This document shows positions 9,026 to 17,993 of a stretch of DNA of 64,000 nucleotides, one piece after another. This stretch comes from Bog-756 sp963769765 (GTDB lineage: Bacteria; Actinomycetota; Acidimicrobiia; Acidimicrobiales; RAAP-2): contig CAVYNA010000006.1 in assembly GCA_963769765.1 (NCBI GenBank), positions 124,001-188,000 of the forward strand, written 5' to 3'. The notes under the pieces were generated by a model that made no database searches, was not told the DNA's origin, and worked only from the letters and a program-made list of their open reading frames with translations. Positions within the stretch are counted from its first letter, which is position 1. Every line of letters starts with the position of its first letter. The position numbers were made by a program, and so were the translations under genes.

Positions 9026-10207
9026 TCAGGGGACCGGCTCGGAGGGGACGTCGAAGCGATGCTGGTACGCGGTCGAGCGGTCGCGGAGCTCGCCTTCGTC
9101 GAGTCCGGTGTCGGCGAACCGGTACCGCACGCCGCCGCCTCCGCCGTCGCCCGGGTTGGACGCGAGGAACGCACGCATCCGCTGCTCGGCGACACCGCTC
9201 AGCTCGCGACCCATCGCCGTGTACAGGTCCTTGATGGTCGCCCACGGATCGCCCATGAAGTCGGCGAACTGGACGTCGACGAACTGGTCCGGGGGGAACG
9301 TGCCACGGTCGCGGGCCTCCATGCCCCGGTCGAGGCCGCAGAAGATGTCCTCGGCGTAGTCGGCCGCCACTTCGGTGAACGACACCTCGTCGCTCGCCAT
9401 CGCGCGCAGGTGGGTGACGAGCGCGCTTATCGAGGCGATGACGCGGAGCGGATCGCGGTGGGTCTGCACGACGATGGCGTCCGGGTACTCGGCGGCCAGC
9501 GCTCCGGGATGCCAGAGGTGGGCGGGCGACTTGAGCAGCCACTGGGTCGTCGGAAGCGACGACTGGAGGTGCTGGAGGTAGCGCCGGTGCCACCGGTAGG
9601 TGGGGGCGAGGTCCGCCTCGTGGAGCAGCCACCGGTCGTACCTGCGCACCCGGTACTGGGTGGGGAAGATCATGGACTTGAAGTCGGCGCCCGTCATGCG
9701 CACGCACTCCTGGCCGAGGAGCGCTCCCATCGGATGGAAGGTGGTGAAGCCGGGCATGACCGTGTCGACGAGGTCGATCGTCGCCTGGGACTCGGCGATG
9801 CGGGGGTCGGTGTGGAGCGTGGCCGCCTCGGGCGGCGGCACCGGGCGGTCGACCATCCAGGTGAGCGGCGCCCGGAGCGCGGGGTCCTGCGCGAGGAGGT
9901 CGTAGAGGATGGTCGTCCCGGTCCGCGGCTGGCCCACGATGACGATCGGTCGTTCGATCGCGCCGTCGGCGACACCGGGGTGGTCCTCGCGCCACCGATT
10001 GATCATGAGGCGGTTGGCGAGGTAGGCGACGAGCTCCTCGGCGACGATCTCGACCCCGAGCTCGTTGAGGTGTGCCTCGGCGAGCAGCGAGTCGAGAAGC
10101 CGGTCGAACCCGACCCGCCAGGTCGGTTCGCCGAAGTCGTCGGAGCCCGCACGGGCAAGGGCCGCGTCGAGAAGCGCGTCGGCGTCGAGCCGCTCGGCGG
10201 CGCTCAT
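9026..10207 (-). CDS. Sulfotransferase family protein
   Basis: 393 residues. The PAPS 5'-phosphosulfate loop VIVGQPRTGTTILYDLL (about residue 90) and the 3'-phosphate motif region (VVQTHRDPLRVIASISAL) are clear, as in actinobacterial stf-type sulfotransferases that sulfate lipids or small hydroxylated compounds using PAPS. Its ATG 10207 overlaps the stop of the DUF1214 gene (ATGA), so they form one transcript. The acceptor is not predictable. A second sulfotransferase lies at 33552. Confidence 0.9.
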   Translation of the reverse strand: MSAAERLDADALLDAALARAGSDDFGEPTWRVGFDRLLDSLLAEAHLNELGVEIVAEELVAYLANRLMINRWREDHPGVADGAIERPIVIVGQPRTGTTILYDLLAQDPALRAPLTWMVDRPVPPPEAATLHTDPRIAESQATIDLVDTVMPGFTTFHPMGALLGQECVRMTGADFKSMIFPTQYRVRRYDRWLLHEADLAPTYRWHRRYLQHLQSSLPTTQWLLKSPAHLWHPGALAAEYPDAIVVQTHRDPLRVIASISALVTHLRAMASDEVSFTEVAADYAEDIFCGLDRGMEARDRGTFPPDQFVDVQFADFMGDPWATIKDLYTAMGRELSGVAEQRMRAFLASNPGDGGGGGVRYRFADTGLDEGELRDRSTAYQHRFDVPSEPVP

Positions 10208-11301
10208 CGGCCCAGCTCCGCGACGTCGACGACCTTGGTCGTGACCAGCGGTGCGTCGGGGTGGTCGAGCCAGCGCACGACGATGAAGCCGCGGTGGCGG
10301 CCACCGGTGTCCAACCAGTTGTCGACGCCGGGGTCGACTGCGGCCACCACGATCGTGACCCGTCCGTCGTCCCCGGTCACCGCTGCGGCGTTGGTCATCG
10401 AGCTGCGGCGCCGGTAGGGCTCGAGGCACTCGTGCCAGATGTTTTCGAGCGTCACGCTCCAGTAGCGGGTGGACGGCGGTTCGAACTCGACGATCAGCGC
10501 CTCGTCCGGGCCGATCCGGAAGGTCCCGAGCTCGTAGAGGTTGTCGGGCGTGGTGTCCGCGGCGCCGAGGTCGCCCGCAGTGGCGGTCACGAGCTGGTTC
10601 GGCGTGTCGAGCAGTTCGGGCCGGATCGTCCGGTGGAGGGTGGTGAGCTTGGCGAGGGTCCACGCCATGGAGGTCAGCTGCTCGGCGATGAGCGCGTCGG
10701 TCGGCCGGGGTGGCGGTGGCGGAGGGTCGAGCGGCTCGATGGCGAGCTCGGCGCAGACCTCGGCGTCACGGTTGCCGATGTACTCGCGCACGACGATCGC
10801 TGACGCGTCCTCCGGGATCGTGACCCACGTCGCACGCCCGAGCTCCCGATCGGTCGGGCGGTCGGCCGCCAGGACGAGCTCGAAGGTGCCGTCGTCTGCG
10901 AGGACCAGCTCGCGGTCGGAGACGTAGGCGGTCATGCGCCGCGGCGTGAGGCCGATCCCCGCGAGCACCTGGAAGCCGAGGTAGACCGTCGACCCACGGT
11001 TCCCGCGGATGCGGTAGCGATGGCGTCCGTCGATCATCGCGACCGCGTACTCGCCGTCGGGATTCGGACCACCGATGAGGCGGGCCCGCGTGTTCATCGG
11101 GAAGAACCAGGGGGCTGCCGGGTCCACGTCGAGGGAGAGCTCCGCGCAGAGCGCGGTCGCCCGACCGAGCAGCCGGATCCCCTCCGCCAGCTCGAGCTCC
11201 GTCTCGGCGTCCTCCTCGACGGTCCTGGTGAGGTCGTCGAGCATCTGGCGGACGAACCGCCACGCCTCGGGGGCGAGCGTGGCCGCATCGGCCGGGGTCA
11301 T
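10204..11301 (-). CDS. DUF1214 domain-containing protein
   Basis: 365 residues. The C-terminal half has the beta-rich DUF1214 pattern (RYWSVTLENIWHECLEPYRRR, then VTIVVAAVDPGVDNWLDTGGRHRGFIVVRW); the N-terminal part includes NTRARLIGGPNPDGEYAVAMIDGRHRYR split over two strands, typical of the DUF1254/1214 fold. Function unknown; the family is common in mycobacteria near lipid and steroid genes. A run of prolines lies around residue 220. Start ATG 11301. Directly upstream of, and overlapping, the sulfotransferase, suggesting a shared substrate. Confidence 0.85.
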   Translation of the reverse strand: MTPADAATLAPEAWRFVRQMLDDLTRTVEEDAETELELAEGIRLLGRATALCAELSLDVDPAAPWFFPMNTRARLIGGPNPDGEYAVAMIDGRHRYRIRGNRGSTVYLGFQVLAGIGLTPRRMTAYVSDRELVLADDGTFELVLAADRPTDRELGRATWVTIPEDASAIVVREYIGNRDAEVCAELAIEPLDPPPPPPRPTDALIAEQLTSMAWTLAKLTTLHRTIRPELLDTPNQLVTATAGDLGAADTTPDNLYELGTFRIGPDEALIVEFEPPSTRYWSVTLENIWHECLEPYRRRSSMTNAAAVTGDDGRVTIVVAAVDPGVDNWLDTGGRHRGFIVVRWLDHPDAPLVTTKVVDVAELGR

Positions 11302-11374
11302 GGCGGCTCCTTCGGTGTCGGACGGCGCGCCATCATCCCCCATGCGGCGTCGGGCCGCCGGGTGGTGGGTCCGG

Positions 11375-11680
11375 TCAGGCCGCCGGTTCGGCGCCGAGCC
11401 GCAGGTTGGCGGCGGCCAGGCGCCCGCGGACCTCGCGGTCCGCGGCCTCCACCTCCGACGCGGGCACGAACCACCGGACCGACGCACCGATGACGTCGGG
11501 TCCGCCGCCGTGCACCCACTCGAGGGGACCGTGCCGCTCGGCGGCGGCCATCTGGAACACCTCGGCCCACTCGAGGGAGGGCACCTCGTCGAGCGTCCAC
11601 TCGACCTCGACCCGGTCGCCGACCTCGTTGGTCGTCCTGCGCTCGACGATCCCGATCACTCCACTGCGTTCGCCTGCCAT
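11375..11680 (-). CDS. Hypothetical protein, 101 residues
   Basis: Start ATG 11680 is preferred over the longer frame because GGGGAGCTGGAG stands just upstream. The protein is soluble, with two internal beta-like stretches (GIVERRTTNEVGDRVEVEW and VIGASVRWFVP) and an Ala-rich helical tail. I recognise no family. It sits 73 bases downstream of the divergently-edged DUF1214 start, in the same orientation, and could head that transcript. Confidence 0.6.
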   Translation of the reverse strand: MAGERSGVIGIVERRTTNEVGDRVEVEWTLDEVPSLEWAEVFQMAAAERHGPLEWVHGGGPDVIGASVRWFVPASEVEAADREVRGRLAAANLRLGAEPAA

Positions 11681-11863
11681 CTCCAGCTCCCCGCTCGACC
11701 GGCCCGGTGCCTCGGGCCGTCCCACCAGCCAGCCTACGACGCAGCACCCCCCTCCACCAGGGCCGAAAGCCACGATCACACCTCGAATCGGGACGTTCGA
11801 CCCTGGTCAAGTTCGCCGGGCGCCGGGACGATACAAGGGGCAGACGAACCGGGAGGAGAGGTC

Positions 11864-12064
11864 ATGCGTGCAGAGGTAGGGGATCGGCTCCTGATCAGTC
11901 GGCGGCGCCCGAGCGAGCGCGACCGGGTCTGCCGGGTCAAGCGCCTCTGCGGACGGGGCTCTACGGCCCCCTTCCTCGTCGAGTGGTACGACACCGGGAC
12001 CGAGGAGCTCCTCCTCCCCGACCTGGACACCGCGATCCTCAACTCCGCGGGCTCACTGCTCTGA
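11864..12064 (+). CDS. DUF1918 domain-containing small protein
   Basis: 66 residues covering the complete DUF1918 domain: VGDRLLI at the N-terminus, a basic middle, then PFLVEWYDTGTEELLLPD, matching the family's 'PYLVRW.DGHE.L..PG' signature. The fold is a small SH3-like barrel found throughout actinobacteria; role unknown. ATG 11864 has GGGAGGAGAGG directly upstream, a strong ribosome-binding site. Monocistronic by spacing. Confidence 0.8.
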   Translation: MRAEVGDRLLISRRRPSERDRVCRVKRLCGRGSTAPFLVEWYDTGTEELLLPDLDTAILNSAGSLL

Positions 12065-12116
12065 GGCGTCCGGGCCACCAGGTCCCCGGCGTCCCGGCGT
12101 CTACGCTCGCGGGTCG

Positions 12117-12599
12117 ATGGCGCCCCAGATCGCTGTCGTCGGGGGGTCCGAAGCGTCCGACGAGGTGCAGCGTGCCGCAGAGACGGTCGGCGCGGCACTC
12201 GCGCTCCGCGGTGCGGTCCTCGTGTGCGGCGGGCTCGGCGGGGTGATGGCTGCTGCGTGCCGCGGGGCGAAGTCGGCTGGCGGGACGACGGTCGGTCTGC
12301 TGCCCGGCTCGGATCCGGCGGCGGCGAACCGGTGGATCGACATCGTCGTCCCGACCGGACTCGGTGAGGCGCGCAACGCGCTGGTCGTGGCGGCGGCGGA
12401 CGTGGTGATCGCACTCGACGGCGAGTACGGGACACTGAGCGAGATCGCGCTCGCACTGCGTGGGGGCACCCCGGTGATCGGGGTGGGGACCTGGACCCTC
12501 CAGCGGCCCGACGGCGTGGCCGACGGCGGCATCGTGGTGCTCGACGATCCGGTCGATGCGGCGGCAGTGGCGCTCGACCTTGCCGGCCGGACCGGCTGA
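12117..12599 (+). CDS. LOG/SLOG-family protein (TIGR00725-type)
   Basis: 160 residues of Rossmann-like SLOG fold. Visible motifs: IAVVGGSEAS at the start, LVCGGLGGVMAAACRGAK for the phosphate loop, and ALDGEYGTLSEIALALRGG for the GxGT-E motif characteristic of the lysine-decarboxylase-like/LOG superfamily. Members bind nucleotides or nucleotide-derived ligands; some are phosphoribohydrolases. This short TIGR00725 branch has no proven reaction. Precedes the aldo/keto reductase by 40 bases. Confidence 0.85.
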   Translation: MAPQIAVVGGSEASDEVQRAAETVGAALALRGAVLVCGGLGGVMAAACRGAKSAGGTTVGLLPGSDPAAANRWIDIVVPTGLGEARNALVVAAADVVIALDGEYGTLSEIALALRGGTPVIGVGTWTLQRPDGVADGGIVVLDDPVDAAAVALDLAGRTG

Positions 12600-12639
12600 C
12601 CGTCCACGCGGAGGGGTCGCCCGGGTACGCTGCCGCGAC

Positions 12640-13662
12640 ATGGACACTCGCGACCTCGGACGCACGGGCGTCAAAGTCAGCCCCCTCTGCCTCGGGGCGA
12701 TGATGTTCGGCGCCTGGGGCAACACCGACCACGACGACTCGGTGCGCATCATCCGTCGCGCGCTCGACGCCGGCATCAACTTCGTGGACACCGCTGACGT
12801 CTACTCCGCGGGCGAGTCGGAGATCATCGTGGGCAAGGCGCTCGCCGGTCTCGACCGTGACTCGGTGGTGCTCGCGACCAAGGTGCACGGGGTGATGGGC
12901 ACGGATCCGAACGCGCAGGGGAACTCGCGCCGGTGGATCATCGCCGAGTGCGAGCAGAGCCTTCGGCGCCTCGGGGTCGAGTGGATCGACCTCTACCAGA
13001 TCCACCGTCCCTCGCCGGAGACCGACATCGACGAGACGCTCGGTGCGCTCACCGACCTGGTGCGCGCCGGCAAGATCCGCTACTTCGGCAGCTCGACCTT
13101 TCCGGCACACGAGATCGTCGAGGCACAGTGGGCCGCTGAGCGGCGCGTCCGCGAGCGGTTCGTCACCGAGCAGCCGCCCTACTCGCTGCTCGCGCGGAGC
13201 ATCGAAGCCGACGTCCTTCCGGTCTGCGGCCGGTACGGGATGGGCGTGCTGAGCTGGAGTCCGCTCGGTGGCGGCTGGCTCTCGGGTGCGTTCGGCGAAG
13301 GCCGTGCCAACACGAGCCGGCGCTCCGCGATGCTCCCGGACCGCTACGACCTCACCAAACCCGACAACCAGCGGAAGCTCGAGGCGGTGACCAGCCTCCA
13401 GGCCCTCGCGGACGGAGCCGGCCTGACCCTGATCGAGCTCGCGCTGGCGTTCGTGCTCGCCCATCCGCAGGTGACCTGTCCGATCATCGGGCCGCGCACG
13501 ATGGAGCAACTCGAGTCCCAGCTGCCAGCCGCCGACCTGGTGCTCGGCGATGATCTGCTCGACCGCATCGACGAGATCGTGCCACCGGGCACCGACGTCT
13601 ACGGCGCCGAGGCGGGGTGGACGCCACCGGCGGTCGCGGACAAGCGACTCCGACGTCGGTAG
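12640..13662 (+). CDS. Aldo/keto reductase
   Basis: 340 residues, a complete (beta/alpha)8 NADPH-dependent reductase. Catalytic tetrad visible as Asp and Tyr in FVDTADVYSAGESE, Lys in VVLATKVHG and His in LYQIHRPSPETD. The NADPH-binding C-terminal segment is CPIIGPRTMEQLESQLPA. ATG 12640 matches the family start (MDTRDLGRTGVKVSPLCLG). Reduces a carbonyl compound in the cytoplasm; substrate unknown. Confidence 0.93.
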   Translation: MDTRDLGRTGVKVSPLCLGAMMFGAWGNTDHDDSVRIIRRALDAGINFVDTADVYSAGESEIIVGKALAGLDRDSVVLATKVHGVMGTDPNAQGNSRRWIIAECEQSLRRLGVEWIDLYQIHRPSPETDIDETLGALTDLVRAGKIRYFGSSTFPAHEIVEAQWAAERRVRERFVTEQPPYSLLARSIEADVLPVCGRYGMGVLSWSPLGGGWLSGAFGEGRANTSRRSAMLPDRYDLTKPDNQRKLEAVTSLQALADGAGLTLIELALAFVLAHPQVTCPIIGPRTMEQLESQLPAADLVLGDDLLDRIDEIVPPGTDVYGAEAGWTPPAVADKRLRRR

Positions 13663-13767
13663 GTCGCCGTTCCGTCGACGGCAGGTCGAAGGGTCGCCCG
13701 CCGCACGAGGCAGCATCGCTAGGTTTGATCCGGGCGCCCGCGAGCGCAGCGCCGAGGAGGTGACGGC

Positions 13768-14685
13768 TTGGCACCCACGGCGCTGCGTACGGAAGGGCTG
13801 ACCAAGCGGTACGGCGAGCTCACCGCGCTCGAAACCCTCGATCTCGAAGTCGCCGCCGGCGAGGTGCTCGGCTACCTCGGACCGAACGGTGCGGGCAAGA
13901 CGACGACGATCCGCCTCCTGCTCGGGCTCGCCCGACCGAGCGCGGGTCGAGCGGAGATCTTCGGCTCGGACTGCTGGCGCGACCCGGTGGACGTCCACCG
14001 GCGGGTGGCCTATGTGGCGGGCGAGCCCAGCCTCTGGCCCTCGTTGACCGGTGCGGAGACGTTGCATCTGCTCGGGAAGGTCCAGGGTTCGGTCGACGAG
14101 GTCTACCGGGACGAGCTCGTCACGAGGTTCGAGCTCGACCCCACGCGGAAGGTTCGCACCTATTCGAAGGGGAACCGGCAGAAGGTCGCGCTCATCGCCG
14201 CGCTGATGACCCGGGCCGACCTGCTCCTCCTCGACGAACCGACCAGCGGGCTCGATCCGTTGATGGAACAGGCCTTCCGTGGCTGCGTGCGCGAGGCGCG
14301 CGAGCGCGGGCAGTGCGTCTTCCTCTCGTCCCACTTCTTGAGCGAGGTGGAAGCAGTCTGCGACCGGGTCGCGATCCTCCGCCGCGGGCGCCTCGTCGAG
14401 CTCGGCACGCTCAGCGACCTGCGCCACCTCTCTTCCGTGGCGGTGGAGGCGTCCTTCGCCGGCCCGCCACCCGAGATCGGCGAGGTGCCCGGGGTCAGTG
14501 CGGTGGAACACAACGGCACGACGCTTCGGTGCCGGGTGCAGGGACCCGTCGAGCCGTTGCTCGAGGCGCTCGCGGGCACCGGCGTGGTGAAGCTGCTGAG
14601 CCGCGAGCCTTCGTTGGAGGAGCTCTTCCTCGCCGAGTACGGCGACGGGCCGTCCGGGCGTTCCACGTCCGATCGTGACCGCTGA
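13768..14685 (+). CDS. ABC transporter ATP-binding protein (ABC-2 exporter type)
   Basis: 305 residues. Walker A is GPNGAGKTT (residues 38-46), the signature is a variant YSKGNRQ (132-138) instead of LSGGQ, Walker B is LLLLDEP (152-158) and the switch His is in SSHFLSEV (189). The C-terminal ~80 residues form the extension common in drug/antibiotic exporter ATPases. It starts at TTG 13768 with GAGGAGG seven bases upstream. The end overlaps the permease gene by 11 bases, so the two make one exporter. Confidence 0.93.
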   Translation: MAPTALRTEGLTKRYGELTALETLDLEVAAGEVLGYLGPNGAGKTTTIRLLLGLARPSAGRAEIFGSDCWRDPVDVHRRVAYVAGEPSLWPSLTGAETLHLLGKVQGSVDEVYRDELVTRFELDPTRKVRTYSKGNRQKVALIAALMTRADLLLLDEPTSGLDPLMEQAFRGCVREARERGQCVFLSSHFLSEVEAVCDRVAILRRGRLVELGTLSDLRHLSSVAVEASFAGPPPEIGEVPGVSAVEHNGTTLRCRVQGPVEPLLEALAGTGVVKLLSREPSLEELFLAEYGDGPSGRSTSDRDR

Positions 14686-16318
14686 CGCCGCCCCGGGGCG
14701 GGGCCCAGAAGACCCCGGGGCGGGTCGCATCGTCGCCCGACTCTCCGCCCGGCGCGCGACGAGGTCGGGAGCACTCTGGGGGATCGTCTTCGGGGCCGTC
14801 GTCGCGTCGTCCGCGGTGAGTTACACGTCGATCTACACGACGCAGGCCGATCGCGAACACCTTGCCGCGGCATTCGGTGCAAACCACGCGAGCGCCGCAC
14901 TGTTCGGACCCGCACCGCAGCTGCAGACCGTGGCCGGCTTCACCGTCTTCAAGTCGTCACTCACCCTCACGATCGTCGGTGCAGTCTGGGCGCTCCTGTT
15001 GAGCACGTCGGTCCTCCGAGGCGAGGAGGACGCCGGACGTTGGGAGGTGCTCTGCGCGGGACGGACCACGAGCCGCCGGGCCACCGCACAGTCGGTTGCC
15101 GGTCTCGCCGCCGGCGTGGCAGCCCTGTTCGTCTGCACCGCCGCCGTCATCGTGCTCGCCGGCCGCTCGCCCCGAGTCCACCTCGCGGCCGGCCCGTCCG
15201 TCTTCTTCGCACTCGCGCTCGTCTGCGCAGCGGCGATGTTCATGGCGATCGGGGCGCTCACGAGCCAGCTGGCGGCCTCGAGGCGGCAGGCCGCGTCACT
15301 CGCTGCGATCGTTCTCGGCGCGAGCTACGGGCTGCGCATGGTGGCCGACGCGGGCATCGGGCTCCACGGCCTCGTGTGGGCCTCGCCGCTCGGCTGGGTC
15401 GAGGAGCTCCGGCCGCTGACAGCACCGCATCCCGTCGCACTGGTACCGATCGCCGCGCTGGTCGTGGTGTGCGCGGGAGCCGCGGTCCACCTCTCGGGAC
15501 GCCGGGACGTCGGTGCGGGGCTGCTGGCGAGTCGCACGTCCGCACCGGCGCGGCTCGGCCTGCTGTCCGGACCGGCAGGTCTCGCAGCGCGGACCCTGCG
15601 ACCGGTGATCCTCGGTTGGTGGATCGCGATCGCCTGCACCGGTGCCCTGATGGGCCTCGTGGCGAAGGCCGCCGGCGCCACGATCTCGGGCTCGTCGGTC
15701 AGTCAGGTCTTCGCCCGGCTCGGTGCGCCCGGGGAGGGCACGCGTGCCTACCTGGGCGTCGCCTTCCTCACGGTCGCGGTGCTCGTTGCGTTCGCCGCCG
15801 CCGGCCAGGTGACCGCTGCGAGAGACGAGGAGGCCGAGGGACGGCTCGACCAGCTCGCGGCCCGGCCGGTCTCGCGGTGGCGATGGCTCGGGACGCGCCT
15901 CGGTGTGGCGATTGCGGTCCTCGTGGTGAGCGGTCTGCTGGCCGGGATCTCCACCTGGGCCGCTGCGGCGAGCCAGCGCTCCGGTGTCGGGGTGGGGAGC
16001 CTGCTCGCGGCCGGCCTCAACGTGGTCGCGCCCGCTCTCTGCCTCCTCGGGAGCGGGGTGCTGGCGTTCGGAGTCTGGCCGAGATGGACCGCGGCCGTCG
16101 TCTACGGGCTGCTCGCCTGGTCGCTCCTCATCGAGGTCGTGGGCGGAATCGGCTCGATCGGCCACTGGGTGGCGGACACGTCACTCTTCCACCAGATCTC
16201 CGCTGCACCAGCGGTGGCGCCGAACTGGACGGTCGACGGAGTGCTCGTCGCGCTCGGCGCGGCCGGCGCATTGGTCGGCGCGGGGTTCTTCAGGTCGCGG
16301 GACCTCCAGGGGACGTGA
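14675..16318 (+). CDS. ABC-2 type exporter permease (polyketide antibiotic exporter-like)
   Basis: 547 residues with about 12 hydrophobic segments in two similar halves. It matches the large two-lobed ABC-2 permeases annotated as tetronasin/polyketide-antibiotic exporters. Between the lobes there is an RDEEAEGRLDQLAARPVSR motif echoing RGEEDAGRWEVLCAGRTTSR in the first lobe, evidence of internal duplication. Starts at GTG 14675 inside the ATPase gene. The pair probably forms an efflux system; cargo unknown. Confidence 0.9.
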   Translation: MTADAAPGRGPEDPGAGRIVARLSARRATRSGALWGIVFGAVVASSAVSYTSIYTTQADREHLAAAFGANHASAALFGPAPQLQTVAGFTVFKSSLTLTIVGAVWALLLSTSVLRGEEDAGRWEVLCAGRTTSRRATAQSVAGLAAGVAALFVCTAAVIVLAGRSPRVHLAAGPSVFFALALVCAAAMFMAIGALTSQLAASRRQAASLAAIVLGASYGLRMVADAGIGLHGLVWASPLGWVEELRPLTAPHPVALVPIAALVVVCAGAAVHLSGRRDVGAGLLASRTSAPARLGLLSGPAGLAARTLRPVILGWWIAIACTGALMGLVAKAAGATISGSSVSQVFARLGAPGEGTRAYLGVAFLTVAVLVAFAAAGQVTAARDEEAEGRLDQLAARPVSRWRWLGTRLGVAIAVLVVSGLLAGISTWAAAASQRSGVGVGSLLAAGLNVVAPALCLLGSGVLAFGVWPRWTAAVVYGLLAWSLLIEVVGGIGSIGHWVADTSLFHQISAAPAVAPNWTVDGVLVALGAAGALVGAGFFRSRDLQGT

Positions 16319-16359
16319 CGGATGCTCGATGGTCTCCGCGGCCGGCGCTGGTGGCGCAC

Positions 16360-17892
16360 TCAGTTGACCTGGCGGTCGAACCCCTCCCAGTAGGGCGCAC
16401 GGAGCCGGAACTTCTGGAGCTTGCCCGTCGCCGTGCGGGGCAGGTCCCGGCGGAACTCGACCTGCTTCGGGCACTTGTAACCGGCGAGCAGCGTGCGGCA
16501 GTGGGCGACGACGCGATCCTCGGTCAGCGGCACGCCGTCGACCACGACGACGAGGGCGAGCACCATCTCTCCCCACGTCTCGTGCGGCACGCCGATCACC
16601 GCCACCTCCGCGACTCCGTCGAGGGAGAAGATGGCATCTTCGACCTCGATCGACGAGACGTTCTCGCCGCCGGTGATGATCACGTCCTTCTTGCGGTCGA
16701 GGATGCTGAGGTGGCCCTCCTCGTCGAGCACTCCGCCGTCGCCCGTGTGGAACCACCCGCCCTCGAAGGCGGCAGCGGTCTCGTCGGGCTGGTGCCAGTA
16801 CCCCTCCATCACCGTGTTGCTGCGTGCCAGCACCTCGCCGTCCGCATCGACCTCGAGGGCGGTGCCGACTGCCGGCGCGCCGGCGCGCATGAGCCTGCGG
16901 GCGCGGTCCGCGGAGGAGAGATCGTCCCACTCGGTCCGTCGACGGTTGATGGTGAGCAAGGGGGACGTCTCGGTCAGCCCGTAGATCTGGATCAACTCCC
17001 ACCCGAGCTCTGACTCGACCCGTTCGATCGTCCGGGTCGGCGGTGGCGCGCCGGCGACGACCACCCGCGTGCCGTCGCGTCCCGGAACGGCGCGCTCCCA
17101 CGTGGGGAGCGCCTCGAGCACCGCGTTGACGACGGCAGGCGCCGCGCAGAGAAGGGTGACCCCGTGACGCTCGACCCGTCGGAGGATCTCGGTGCCGTCG
17201 ATCTTGCGCAGGACGACCTGCGGGCAGCCCATCGCCGTGGTCGCCCACGGCATCCCCCAGCCGTTCGCATGGAACATCGGCAGTGTGTGGAGGTAGACGT
17301 CCTGGTCGGAAAGGGTGATGTGCCAGCCGAACACCGCGGCGTTGACCCAGCAGTTGCGGTGGGTCAGCTGCACTCCCTTCGGCCGGGCGGTGGTGCCCGA
17401 CGTGTAGTTGATCGTCGCGGTCGCCTGTTCGTCCGCGGTCCAGGGTCGGGGGTCGCCGGGCGCGAAGAGGAGCTCGTCACTCTCTGGACCGAGGACGAAG
17501 GTGTGGCGGGCACGGACGCCCGACAGGGTGTCTTCGAGCTCCGGGTCGACCAGCAGCACCGACGCGCCCGAGTGCTCGACGATGTAGCCGACCTCGGCCG
17601 AGGACAGGCGGAAGTTGATCGGAACGAGGACGCGGCCCCAGCCGCTCACCCCGAAGAACGACGTGAGCAGTCGGGCCGAGTTCTGGGAGACGATCGCGAC
17701 CCGTTCGCCGGGTTCGACTCCGAGTCCGTCCAGTGCGGCGGCCTGTCCGCGTGCCCGCTCGGCGAGGTCCGCGAAGGTGATCTGCCCCCACGAGCGGGCC
17801 GGTTGGTCCGGTTCGTCGACGAGCCCGATCCGGTCCGGGTACGCGCGCTCCGCCCGGTCGAGGAAGTCCCGGACGTTGAAGTGGACGATCAT
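16360..17892 (-). CDS. AMP-binding acyl-CoA synthetase
   Basis: 510-residue adenylate-forming ligase that activates a carboxylic acid with ATP and CoA. Conserved cores: the P-loop YTSGTTARPKG near residue 165, A5-like IYGLTETSP, A7 WFHTGDGG, A8 ILDRKKDVIITGGENVSSIEV, and the catalytic Lys in RTATGKLQKF near the end. ATG 17892 is chosen over GTG 17901 because GGGGGTGAG lies just upstream and the protein start fits the family. Probably fatty or aryl acid specific. Divergent from the 2-hydroxyacid dehydrogenase. Confidence 0.92.
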   Translation of the reverse strand: MIVHFNVRDFLDRAERAYPDRIGLVDEPDQPARSWGQITFADLAERARGQAAALDGLGVEPGERVAIVSQNSARLLTSFFGVSGWGRVLVPINFRLSSAEVGYIVEHSGASVLLVDPELEDTLSGVRARHTFVLGPESDELLFAPGDPRPWTADEQATATINYTSGTTARPKGVQLTHRNCWVNAAVFGWHITLSDQDVYLHTLPMFHANGWGMPWATTAMGCPQVVLRKIDGTEILRRVERHGVTLLCAAPAVVNAVLEALPTWERAVPGRDGTRVVVAGAPPPTRTIERVESELGWELIQIYGLTETSPLLTINRRRTEWDDLSSADRARRLMRAGAPAVGTALEVDADGEVLARSNTVMEGYWHQPDETAAAFEGGWFHTGDGGVLDEEGHLSILDRKKDVIITGGENVSSIEVEDAIFSLDGVAEVAVIGVPHETWGEMVLALVVVVDGVPLTEDRVVAHCRTLLAGYKCPKQVEFRRDLPRTATGKLQKFRLRAPYWEGFDRQVN

Positions 17893-17993
17893 CGGACTCA
17901 CCCCCGGAGCGCTGCTGCCGTGACCCTAGCCAACACGGTTGCCGTCGCGTCGGCGTCGGGTCGCCGCGACCTCCGTCGCTAGTGTGAGGAGCC

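Noticed and set aside
11776..14730. A 984-codon open frame on the minus strand
   Set aside because: It lies opposite the SLOG, aldo/keto reductase and ABC ATPase genes, is full of Arg/His/Gly-rich low-complexity translation, and shows no domain; it is a shadow of GC-rich codon use.
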